From Edaphobacter bradus (lineage in GTDB: Bacteria; Acidobacteriota; Terriglobia; Terriglobales; Acidobacteriaceae): a stretch of 64,000 nt of DNA. The position numbers and the translations under genes are program-made. The notes under the pieces are model-generated. The model worked only from the letters and a program-made list of their open reading frames with translations, was not told the origin of the DNA and made no database searches. Where the stretch lies: the NCBI RefSeq assembly GCF_025685645.1, contig NZ_JAGSYF010000001.1, positions 186,001 to 250,000 of the forward strand. The letters are read 5' to 3'. This document shows positions 52,978-60,913 of the stretch, piece after piece. Each line of letters opens with the position of its first letter. Position 1 is the first letter of the stretch.

Positions 52978-53691
52978 TTATCCTCGGGCGTACGAGAGTA
53001 TCTGAGTTGTATCATGCCGCGCTGCGTGCTCTTCGAGCATCTCGTCGAAGATGGATGCGACGGCGTCGATGGTGTGGAATGCGCTCAGAGCGATGAACTT
53101 CTGCTGCTGGGGCGTCAGCGGCATGCTGTCGAGCGTTCGATTGAGGTCGGCGATGTGGTGCGGGTCGTTGTCGGCGTGCGCATGCAGGCAACGGAAGGCA
53201 GTTTCGGGGAGGCCGGTGCGGACGCGAATCTCCTCAAGCTGGCTGGAGAGGGGCGGATAGCCTTCAAGCACGATGAGGTAGCCGAAGACCGCTACCGGGT
53301 GGATGTTGAGTCCCCAGAAGTATTGCGCCCCGAGGAGTGAGACGACCGATGGCAGCGGCGTGGCCTGCTGCACTTCGGCCGCAGCGATGCCGAGCGTGGA
53401 GATATCGTTCAGGAGCCAGGCGTCGTGGTCTTTTTCTTCGTCGATGTGGGTTTCGAGGTAGGCGGCTGCGATTTGCGCAACCTCGTCATTGGTGAGCCCT
53501 AGTGCGCGCTCGCGTGCGACGCGCATCAGCGAGATCCCGCCCTGCATCACGCGATGAAGCTGAACGAGGAAGCCGGGCAGCAATTCGGCGAGATCAGGGT
53601 GGGTCCAGAAGCGATCGCTGGCCGAGACGAGACGGCCTTCTGCGAGATGAATTCTGCTCCACAACGCCTCACTGTGTGTGGCCGTACGCAT
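52978..53691 (-). CDS. Heme-oxygenase-fold diiron-type protein (iron-containing redox enzyme family)
   Basis: The 237-residue protein looks like the all-helical heme-oxygenase-like fold: LPGFLVQLHRVMQGGISLM, AAAYLETHIDEEKDHDAWLLND, YFWGLNIHPVAVFGYLIVLEGYPP and CLHAHADNDPHHIADLN. The clustered Glu/His residues (about Glu80, His82, Glu86, His89, His131, Glu143, His170, His178) resemble the metal ligands of the HO-like diiron enzymes, which oxidise small-molecule or peptide substrates. GGGGGAG precedes the ATG at 53691; the longer in-frame upstream start lacks a ribosome-binding site. The 64-residue gene lies 131 nt upstream, the TPR gene 3 nt downstream. The reaction is inferred, not established. 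Confidence 0.75.
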   Translation of the reverse strand: MRTATHSEALWSRIHLAEGRLVSASDRFWTHPDLAELLPGFLVQLHRVMQGGISLMRVARERALGLTNDEVAQIAAAYLETHIDEEKDHDAWLLNDISTLGIAAAEVQQATPLPSVVSLLGAQYFWGLNIHPVAVFGYLIVLEGYPPLSSQLEEIRVRTGLPETAFRCLHAHADNDPHHIADLNRTLDSMPLTPQQQKFIALSAFHTIDAVASIFDEMLEEHAARHDTTQILSYARG

Positions 53692-53822
53692 GGCACGAAC
53701 TCCCCCTCGTCTACGTTGACCGTGATTTTTTGTGTGTGGGGCCGGGAGGCCATCGAAGAAGGTTCGATGGCCACTTAGCCACGAAGGTGAATGCAACGCA
53801 GGGATCCCGGTGCAGCGCAGAG

Positions 53823-54017
53823 CTAGACAGGGAAGTTGGGACGCATGTGATCTTTGCCGGTCGCGACCTGTCCCATCTTCTTGCGTAGTTTGATGAGCGC
53901 CTCTGTCTCGTCTGTCGTGAGGCTCTCGATAACCTTCTTATCGTCTTCCGTGAAATGTTTGGGGTCTAAGGCTCCAGCTTCGTTGAGGCGTTCAAAATTC
54001 GATTTGGCAGCAGACAC
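53823..54017 (-). CDS. 64-residue peptide, possible RiPP-type precursor or small regulator
   Basis: The GTG start at 54017 has a strong AAAGGGAGA 5 nt upstream. Residues 1-47 (NFERLNEAGALDPKHFTED, then DKKVIESLTTDETEALIKLRKKM) are helix-forming and charged, resembling the short domain that occurs in some RiPP-associated small proteins (VIESL...DEVDALI pattern). The last 17 residues, GQVATGKDHMRPNFPV, are glycine/proline-containing and could be a core. The region upstream carries a 100-nt structured-looking leader. Neighbouring genes encode an HO-fold oxidase-like protein and a TPR protein. The precursor interpretation is speculative. Confidence 0.6.
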   Translation of the reverse strand: MSAAKSNFERLNEAGALDPKHFTEDDKKVIESLTTDETEALIKLRKKMGQVATGKDHMRPNFPV

Positions 54018-54210
54018 GGCTTTCTCCCTTTTGTGACCTGACAGTTTCTCGATGGTCGCCTCACGGGGTTTCCCGCCATAGGGTCTCCATCTTCATCGAA
54101 GTTCGCACAATTGTATATGTTGTGGATTGCAAAAGTGCGCCGAAGTGCAACAAAAGGCAAGGAAAACGTGTACTCTAGCGAAAACGCTGGAGAGAAACCT
54201 TGCAATCCTG

Positions 54211-54771
54211 CTACTGGCCAGCCGCGGCGAACTCAACGAAGTTGCGTCCGGCGTACAGGCGGTATCGCTGCGGATTGGCCGGAGAGGCCAACACCTGCAG
54301 CGGGGTGGGGCGATGGAGGGTTGCGTCGTGTGTGGACTTCACGGTGAAGAGGTCGTGCCCGCCGATGTCCATGACGATAAAGTTGTCGCCGGCGATGAAG
54401 CCGCAGCCGTAGGCTCCGGGGGGCAGGCGGTGATCCTCGAAGACGACCGGCACTTCGGTGATGAGATAGGCCTGATATTTCTGCTGGAGTGAACTGGAGT
54501 AGCCGGAGGTGTCGACGAGCACTGCGAGCATGAGAGCGTCTTTGGAGAACTGCACACCGCCTGAGTTGCGGGCCTGGGTGGACGCGCTCTGACCGCGAAA
54601 GAATACGGCAGGTGGGAGGACCGATCCCGCCTCAGTTGCGTTGAGCACCTTGGGGGAGGTGACGGTCGCCGCGGGAATCGGAGCGGCCTGGGCCTTTGCG
54701 AAGACAGGGACGGTAGAAGCAATCAGGAGGAGCGTGGCAATTCGCAGGTGACGGAGCATCGGATTTCTCAT
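54211..54771 (-). CDS. Secreted hypothetical protein
   Basis: The 186-residue protein has a signal peptide (LRIATLLLIASTVPVFAKAQA) and a domain with KDALMLAVLVDTSGYSSSLQQKYQAYLITEVPVVFEDHRLPPGAYGCGFIAGDNFIVMDIGGHDL. The pattern LPPGAYGCGF resembles proteins of unknown function in Acidobacteria. Start is ATG 54771 or the in-frame ATG at 54759. Not recognised. It lies between the peptide cluster and the trehalase gene on the same strand. Confidence 0.6.
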   Translation of the reverse strand: MRNPMLRHLRIATLLLIASTVPVFAKAQAAPIPAATVTSPKVLNATEAGSVLPPAVFFRGQSASTQARNSGGVQFSKDALMLAVLVDTSGYSSSLQQKYQAYLITEVPVVFEDHRLPPGAYGCGFIAGDNFIVMDIGGHDLFTVKSTHDATLHRPTPLQVLASPANPQRYRLYAGRNFVEFAAAGQ

Positions 54772-54845
54772 AAGTGCAGATCATCGTAACGGCTCATCCA
54801 TGATGCTGCAATGGGGATGCTGCAATGGGAAGCGGAGGATGATTC

Positions 54846-56588
54846 TCAGCGGCTGAAGCTGATGCGATGCTGATAGCTGACGGGTAAGGGGTCCTGGCGC
54901 TCGCGCTCGCGTTCGCGCCGCGCCGCCGTGGCACGATGCTGCGCTGAGCGCATCAGCAGATTGTTCATCTGCAGATAGACGCCGTTCGTCCAACCGAAGC
55001 CGACGACGTTGGTCTTGTAGCCGGTTGCGACATCGACGTTGCTCGACCCGCCGACGACGTTATATTTTTCGCGGATGGTGCCGTCGTTGAGGAAGTTCTT
55101 GAGGATGGTGTCGGAAAACTTTGCAGCGATGCGGTCTGCGTCTTTGTTGAAGCCGTATCGGGCGAGCCCGTCGATCGCAATCCATGTAGTGGGAGCCCAT
55201 CCGAAGGGAAGATCCCACTGTGTGCCGGAGTCGAAATCGCTCATGGCGAGGCCAGCATTGCGCTCCATCAGGGGCAAGTGCTTCTCCAACGCTGCGGCCT
55301 GCTGCGGCGTGGCTAGACCAGCCCACAGAGGATAGAAGGCCGTGAGGTAGTTGTAGTTGGAGAGGCGGTGTGTGGTGAAGTCGTAGTCGTAGAACATGCC
55401 CCGTGCGGGGTCCCACATATATTTGTTGATTGCGGCGCGCCGGGCTGCAGCACGCTGGCGCCACTGCGCAGCCTCGGCCCTGAGGCCGAGCAGATTCGCG
55501 ATGCGCTCCATGTCGCGCTCGTATTTGTAGAGGAGGCTGTTGAGGCAAACGGGAGCGTAGTGATCCGTGGATCCGCTGAAGGGACCGAAACGGAAGCTGG
55601 TGTCGAACCCTGACTCGCGCATGGCACGATCACCGTGATAAAAGCCCGCGCTGAGACGGTGGCCACTGACGTGAGCGGCGGCACAGACCTTCGACGCGGC
55701 GATATCGCAACTGGTTGTCGCAAGCTCTGCGGCCTGTGTTGGAGTTGGGTCGTCGGGGGCTTCGATGAGATAGTCGGCGTGGAGATCGGGGTGCGAGAGC
55801 AGCCAGCGGATGACGTCCGTATAGTACGAGCTGTCGTCGGCCATTTCGGGAACGGGGCCACCGCCGAGATCGGAGTAGCGCGCGAGGCCAGTGTCACCTG
55901 CCAGGTGCGGCGCACTGGTCCATGTGTTGTAGTCGAGCTTCGCATACCGGTATGCGCTTGCAAGCCAAGTGTTCGAGATGTCAGCGCCTGCAGGATGCTC
56001 GTACACTGCGCGAATCATTGAGGTAAGGAAGGGCGGCTGCGAACGGGTGAGGTAGTAGTTGCGGTTTGCGTTGAGGATGGAGCCGTAGTTTTCGATCTCG
56101 AAGAAGAAGTTTTCGACGATGCCGCGGGCAAGATCGCTATGATGGTCGGCAACCAGCCCCAGGATAATGAAGTAGCTGTCCCAGCCGTACATCTCGTTGA
56201 AGCGACCGCCGGGGACGACGTAACGGTTGGGCAGGTAGAGGAGGCCTTCGTCCGGAACGTCGGAGACGCGGACATCGCCCATGTGCGTGATCCTGCGAGG
56301 CAGACTGCGTACCTCAACCTTGCATTGCTGCTGCATGGCTGTAACCTCAGGCGGCGTGAGCATTCCGGCCGGCAGGTACAGCACGGGCGCCGTCGTGACC
56401 TTGGGATCGACCAGCGACTTGCAGTCTGTCATCGAGCGGGAGAGCGTCTCCCAGCCGTTGTCGATGTAACGGAGGATCTTTGCTTTGTCGGTGGCCTCAG
56501 AGTGCGACGGCTGCGCGAACGCAAAGCGCGCTGCGGTGCAGCAAACCGAGAGGAGCAGAAGGGCGGAGCGACTGGCTGTTCGTATCAT
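54846..56588 (-). CDS. treA: Periplasmic trehalase (GH37)
   Basis: The enzyme hydrolyses trehalose to two glucoses. The 580-residue protein begins with a signal peptide (SALLLLSVCCTAARFAFA). It carries trehalase signatures PGGRFNEMYGWDSYFIILGL and QWDLPFGWAPTTWIA. Catalytic residues are placed by analogy with the E. coli periplasmic enzyme: Asp in ESGFDTSFRFG and Glu in REKYNVVGG. Location outside the cytoplasm suggests use of external trehalose. The gene is probably expressed separately; the hypothetical gene at 54211 follows by about 75 nt. Confidence 0.95.
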   Translation of the reverse strand: MIRTASRSALLLLSVCCTAARFAFAQPSHSEATDKAKILRYIDNGWETLSRSMTDCKSLVDPKVTTAPVLYLPAGMLTPPEVTAMQQQCKVEVRSLPRRITHMGDVRVSDVPDEGLLYLPNRYVVPGGRFNEMYGWDSYFIILGLVADHHSDLARGIVENFFFEIENYGSILNANRNYYLTRSQPPFLTSMIRAVYEHPAGADISNTWLASAYRYAKLDYNTWTSAPHLAGDTGLARYSDLGGGPVPEMADDSSYYTDVIRWLLSHPDLHADYLIEAPDDPTPTQAAELATTSCDIAASKVCAAAHVSGHRLSAGFYHGDRAMRESGFDTSFRFGPFSGSTDHYAPVCLNSLLYKYERDMERIANLLGLRAEAAQWRQRAAARRAAINKYMWDPARGMFYDYDFTTHRLSNYNYLTAFYPLWAGLATPQQAAALEKHLPLMERNAGLAMSDFDSGTQWDLPFGWAPTTWIAIDGLARYGFNKDADRIAAKFSDTILKNFLNDGTIREKYNVVGGSSNVDVATGYKTNVVGFGWTNGVYLQMNNLLMRSAQHRATAARRERERERQDPLPVSYQHRISFSR

Positions 56589-56664
56589 CGGTCGTCTGTC
56601 ATGCGTGGCAGTTGCCGGAGACTATTCTAAGCTCGCTGCCCACGAAAGCAACTCTGCTCAATGG

Positions 56665-58515
56665 CTAAAGCATGGGATGCGATGGCCCCATCGCGACGGT
56701 CTTGAGCACCTTGCCACCCTCCTGCACCACGTAAAGATGGTTCGCGGCGAGGTTGGGGAGTTTATCGATTGCGCCTGACGGCCAGCGAATTTCGACGTCT
56801 GCGTTCGTGGCCTTATCGAGACCGAAGTGCATGCGGAGGTCGTTCTGGGAGAAGTAGCTGCCGCCGCTGCGAACCTCATCGATCTGGACGAAGGGTTTGC
56901 CTTCGGCTAGATGGATTGTAACGGCAACACGCGCGCCGATACCGGTGCGGTTTGATTTGGTGCCGACGGTACGAATCTTGATCCAGTTGCGGCCGGTTGT
57001 CGAATCGCAGCGTATGAGCTGGGGCAGGCTGTTGACACAATTGACGACGATGTCGATGTCTCCGTCGTTATCGTAGTCGCCGAAGGCGGTGCCGCGCGCG
57101 GGGGCCGGGGTGGTGATGCCGGGACCAGCCTGCGAGGTGACCTCCTCGAACTGGCCGTTGCGCAGGTTGCGGTAGAGGTACTTGTGCTGGGCGTAGGGCG
57201 CGTCGACATTTGTGCCTTCGACCTCAGGGTAAACATGGCCGTTGGACATAAGCAGGTCGGGCCAGCCGTCGTTGTCCATGTCGAAGAAGCCGACTCCCCA
57301 GCCGAGAAAGCGAGTGTTTACGCCCAGACCGGAGAGATAGGTGTGGTCGTCGAAGTTGCCACCGCCGAGGTTGAGGTAGAGGGAGTCGACGTCCCCGGCG
57401 AAGTTGGTTTTGACGATGTCGAGGAGGCCGTCGCGGTTGAAATCGCCGATGGAGACACCCATTCCGGCTTGTGGCTTGCCGTCAGGGGAGTAGGCAATGC
57501 CTGCCTCGATCGCCACATCTTTAAATGTCCCGTCCTTCTGGTTCTGGTAGAAGGTTGCGGCGGTGGAGTCGTTGGCCACGTAGATGTCGGGCCAACCGTC
57601 GTTGTCGAGGTCCGCGACGGCGACGGAGAGAGCGTAGGTGCCGATGGTGTCCCACATGCCGCTTTTTTCGGAGACGTCGGTGAATGTGCCGTCGCCGTTG
57701 TTGTGATACAGGATGTTCTTGCCGCCTTGAAGGCCGGGTGGTCCACAGGCGACTTGGATACCTTTGTAGGCGCATCCGGCAGCTTCGGGCAAGGGCGTTG
57801 TCTTGATGTCAAACTCGATGTAGTTGGCGACGAAGAGATCGAGGTGTCCGTCGCGATCGTAGTCGAGGAAGGCGCAGCCTGTGTTCCAGCGCGTCTTTGG
57901 CTGGAGGAGGCCGGCTTTGGCGGTGACATCGGTGAATGTGCCGTCGCCGTTGTTGCGATAGAGGACGCTCTGTCCGTAATAGCTGACGAAGAGGTCGTTC
58001 CAGCCGTCATTGTTATAGTCGCCGACGCAGCAGCCTTGCCCCCAGCCGCTGCGGGCGAGGCCTGCTTTGGCAGTGACGTCGGTGAATGTGCCGTCGCGAT
58101 TGCTCTTGAAGAGATGCGATACAGGTTCCTGCCCCTTGGGAAAGCCATCAATGCGGGAGCCATTGACGAGAAAGATATCGATCCAATCGTCCTGGTCGTA
58201 GTCGAAGAAGGCTACACCGCAGCCTGTCGTTTCGAGGAGGTAGCGATTTTTGTGTTCGCCGCCATAGATGGTCTTGGCGTTCAGCCCAGCCTCACGAGCG
58301 ACATCGAAAAATTTAACACCAAGCGGAGTTCCGGCTACGGGTGACGGAGGACCCTTGGGAGCAGGGCGTGGTTTGGCGTCATAAGTGGGGCGAGAGCCGA
58401 TCTGAGGCGGGGCGGGAGCTTGTTGTGGCGATGCAAGGGCGAGGACGTCTTCGAGCGAAAGGACGAGAGCTGTCCGCGAGAGGGAGTTGAGAAATGTACG
58501 GCGAGACCAGGTCAA
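56665..58515 (-). CDS. CRTAC1-family secreted protein with VCBS/FG-GAP repeats and ASPIC/UnbV domain
   Basis: The 616-residue protein has a twin-arginine-like N-terminus (TWSRRTFLNSLSRTALVL) and repeated FG-GAP/VCBS calcium-binding units, for example FFDYDQDDWIDIFLVNGS, VGDYNNDGWNDLFVSYYG, VADLDNDGWPDIYVANDS and FFDMDNDGWPDLLMSNGH. The C-terminal ASPIC/UnbV domain contains GRNWIKIRTVGTKSNRTGIGARV and GGSYFSQNDLRMHFGL. Such Acidobacteria proteins are extracellular or periplasmic and of unknown function. The start is a TTG at 58515 preceded by AGGGGG. Confidence 0.88.
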   Translation of the reverse strand: MTWSRRTFLNSLSRTALVLSLEDVLALASPQQAPAPPQIGSRPTYDAKPRPAPKGPPSPVAGTPLGVKFFDVAREAGLNAKTIYGGEHKNRYLLETTGCGVAFFDYDQDDWIDIFLVNGSRIDGFPKGQEPVSHLFKSNRDGTFTDVTAKAGLARSGWGQGCCVGDYNNDGWNDLFVSYYGQSVLYRNNGDGTFTDVTAKAGLLQPKTRWNTGCAFLDYDRDGHLDLFVANYIEFDIKTTPLPEAAGCAYKGIQVACGPPGLQGGKNILYHNNGDGTFTDVSEKSGMWDTIGTYALSVAVADLDNDGWPDIYVANDSTAATFYQNQKDGTFKDVAIEAGIAYSPDGKPQAGMGVSIGDFNRDGLLDIVKTNFAGDVDSLYLNLGGGNFDDHTYLSGLGVNTRFLGWGVGFFDMDNDGWPDLLMSNGHVYPEVEGTNVDAPYAQHKYLYRNLRNGQFEEVTSQAGPGITTPAPARGTAFGDYDNDGDIDIVVNCVNSLPQLIRCDSTTGRNWIKIRTVGTKSNRTGIGARVAVTIHLAEGKPFVQIDEVRSGGSYFSQNDLRMHFGLDKATNADVEIRWPSGAIDKLPNLAANHLYVVQEGGKVLKTVAMGPSHPML

Positions 58516-58905
58516 GCAGGAGCCCCCTGCGGTTCAGGATGCCATCTCAATTCACAGTGTGGGCGGCATGTCACTTCCGCGTTGGAGCGAGTATAGATAA
58601 CCGACCGAGCGGACGCAATCTCGCCGTGGGTAGGGGGATAGGGAGCCGGAAAAGTGCACCCCCTCCGGGCTTAACCCCAAAAGAGCTTTTAGCCTTATTC
58701 ACACCATAAAAAGAAAAAAAATAATATCCTTCGGGAGGTCCGGGATCCAATCGATACACTCCCTTCGCATGATTCGCCGGTTTGCAGATGAGGTTCCCGG
58801 GTCTCGGACAATGGGTTTGATCATGGCATGATGCGATAGAGAACTAATCAACGGTCTCGCAACCATCGAAATCAGATCTACGACCAAATCAGGGGTGAAG
58901 TCAGA
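58516..58905. other. 390-bp intergenic region at the border of the low-GC segment
   Basis: No supported gene is seen. It has a C/G-run stretch with CACCCCCTCCGGGCTTAACCCC near 58656 that loosely resembles the flanks of the repeat elements at 37 and 46 kb, then an A-rich run (58710-58722). It marks the change to lower GC DNA that continues to the window end. Confidence 0.5.
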
Positions 58906-60840
58906 GTGAACGCGAATGCGGTTCCGATCCTAGCGATCTTTGAAAAGAAAGTACGTCTCGAAGTGCCGCTATTTCAGCGGGCTTATGTTTGGAACCAAGA
59001 ACATCAATGGGAACCGCTCTGGGAGGACATCGCCAGAAAATTTACCGAGCACTTGCAAGACAGGTTAGATGCCCCTGTCCACTTCTTAGGCGCAATGGTG
59101 CTGGATCAAAAGGCGACTCCAACAACACATGTTGAGAGACGCCAGATCATCGACGGACAACAACGCTTGACAACCCTACAGTTGTTCCTGGCGGCATTCC
59201 GCGATTTTTGCTCGTCTCATGGGTGTGAAGAACTTGCAGTTGAGTGTCGTGGGTTCACGCTGAACAGCGGGATGATGGCAGACCCGACAGTAGACAGGTT
59301 CAAAGTATGGCCGACGCAGACAGATCGCGACCAGTTCACAAAGGTGATGAGTGCGGAATCGCGCTCAAGTGTCGAAAAATCCTTTCCTTTGACAAAGAAG
59401 AAATATGCTCGTGCTTTCGATCCACGTCCCCGAATGGTTGAAGCCTACTTATATTTCAGTAGCGCGCTTGCCGAGTTCTTCCTAGGGACGCCGGATGACT
59501 TGCCTCTAGCATCCGATCGCTCACTTGCTGACCGCTTGGAGATTGCGTTTACGGCTTTAAAGAACAGTCTTCGTGTAGTGGTGATCGATCTCGAGAAAGA
59601 TGACGATGCTCAAGTTATTTTCGAAACACTGAATGCCCGAGGCGAACCGCTCCTACCAGCGGACCTCCTGCGCAACTACATCTTTCTCCGCGCGGGACGG
59701 GCACAACTCAACCAAGAGGCGCTATATGCAGATTACTGGCAGAAGTTTGACGACTTCTTCTGGAGGCAAGAAGTTCGGCAGGGCAGATTGCGTCGGCCTC
59801 GCAGCGATCTTTTTATTCAACACTACCTGGCTAGCAAACAAGGCTTCGACATTCCCATCAAACACTTGTTTGTCGAATATAAGTATTGGATTGATCGGAG
59901 ACACCCCTTCGAGTCGGTGACGGACGAACTAAAGACCCTCGTCTCTCAGGGGCTCGATTATCGTCGCGTTATCCAAGTCAAGGATGGTGACCCCCTTAGT
60001 CATCTTGCCCGATTTCTGGATGCGTTTGACACAAGTACCGTCTACCCTTTGCTGCTGCACATCCTGAACACCGATCCGAGTGAGGAAGATCTAAGCCATT
60101 ATGCTGCGACCCTCGAAAGCTATCTTCTACGACGCGCCGTATGCGGACTGACCACGAAAAATTACAACAAGATTTTCCTGAACCTCACACGCGTTCTGCA
60201 GAAAGAGGGCACATCGCCGTCGGCTGTGACAGCACACTTGCTCGGGCTAACGGGTGACAGTGCAGCGTGGCCAACAGACGCGGAGTTCCAGAAATTTTGG
60301 GATGCTGCTCACGCATACATGACCCTGAATAATCCGAAGCTTGTATATATTTTCAAGCGGCTGAATGAGACCTACCTAACAAATAAGCACGAAGATGTAG
60401 CGTTTGGAGGTCAATTGACTATCGAGCATCTGCTGCCGCAGGCTTGGGTCAACAACTGGCCATTGCTAGACGGAAGCATCGGTCTGACCTACAACGAGAT
60501 CCTCACAACACCGACTAACGACGCGCGATCCGTTCAGACAAGCACAAGAAATGCGTTGCTCCAGACATTGGGGAATCTAACGATTCTAACCTCTCCACTC
60601 AACAGCAGTGTGAGTAATGGTCCTTGGGATACTAAGCGGTCGACGATTCTAACGACCTCTCTTCTTCCGCTTAACCAAGTCTTTCATGCTTACAAGATCT
60701 GGGACGAGGATGGAATCCGCGCAAGAGGAAACGACCTTTTCAAGAGGGCACTTAAGCTTTGGCCAAAACCCGAGAATCCGCGAGCGGGCTCGACAGTTGG
60801 GAACCCCAAAGAGGTCTCGGCAGTTGGGACTCTTGGATGA
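58906..60840 (+). CDS. GmrSD-like DUF262/DUF1524 protein (type IV restriction-like)
   Basis: The GmrSD family recognises and cuts modified phage DNA. The 644-residue protein has an N-terminal DUF262 ParB-like nuclease/NTPase domain with VPLFQRAYVWNQEHQWEPLWEDI and the DGQQRLTTL signature, and a C-terminal DUF1524 HNH-type part with GGQLTIEHLLPQAW and LQTLGNLTILTSPLNSSVSNGPWDTKR. GTG start at 58906 is preceded by AGGGGTGAAG. It is visibly less GC-rich than the bulk of the window. The convergent gene is an Eco57I-type methyltransferase. Restriction activity is inferred; the HNH histidines are present in IEHLLPQ. Confidence 0.87.
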   Translation: MNANAVPILAIFEKKVRLEVPLFQRAYVWNQEHQWEPLWEDIARKFTEHLQDRLDAPVHFLGAMVLDQKATPTTHVERRQIIDGQQRLTTLQLFLAAFRDFCSSHGCEELAVECRGFTLNSGMMADPTVDRFKVWPTQTDRDQFTKVMSAESRSSVEKSFPLTKKKYARAFDPRPRMVEAYLYFSSALAEFFLGTPDDLPLASDRSLADRLEIAFTALKNSLRVVVIDLEKDDDAQVIFETLNARGEPLLPADLLRNYIFLRAGRAQLNQEALYADYWQKFDDFFWRQEVRQGRLRRPRSDLFIQHYLASKQGFDIPIKHLFVEYKYWIDRRHPFESVTDELKTLVSQGLDYRRVIQVKDGDPLSHLARFLDAFDTSTVYPLLLHILNTDPSEEDLSHYAATLESYLLRRAVCGLTTKNYNKIFLNLTRVLQKEGTSPSAVTAHLLGLTGDSAAWPTDAEFQKFWDAAHAYMTLNNPKLVYIFKRLNETYLTNKHEDVAFGGQLTIEHLLPQAWVNNWPLLDGSIGLTYNEILTTPTNDARSVQTSTRNALLQTLGNLTILTSPLNSSVSNGPWDTKRSTILTTSLLPLNQVFHAYKIWDEDGIRARGNDLFKRALKLWPKPENPRAGSTVGNPKEVSAVGTLG

Positions 60841-60913
60841 AAACCTGACTCTCCTTCTACTTTAGAATGATTTGCGTGAGATTCACATCTGGAGGCTGCG
60901 CGCGCTTTTATGA

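Noticed and set aside
53965-54120. Known riboswitch or SRP RNA before the 64-residue gene
   Set aside because: The GTCAGGTC patch recalls SRP RNA, but the rest of the conserved SRP loop and any riboswitch consensus are absent.
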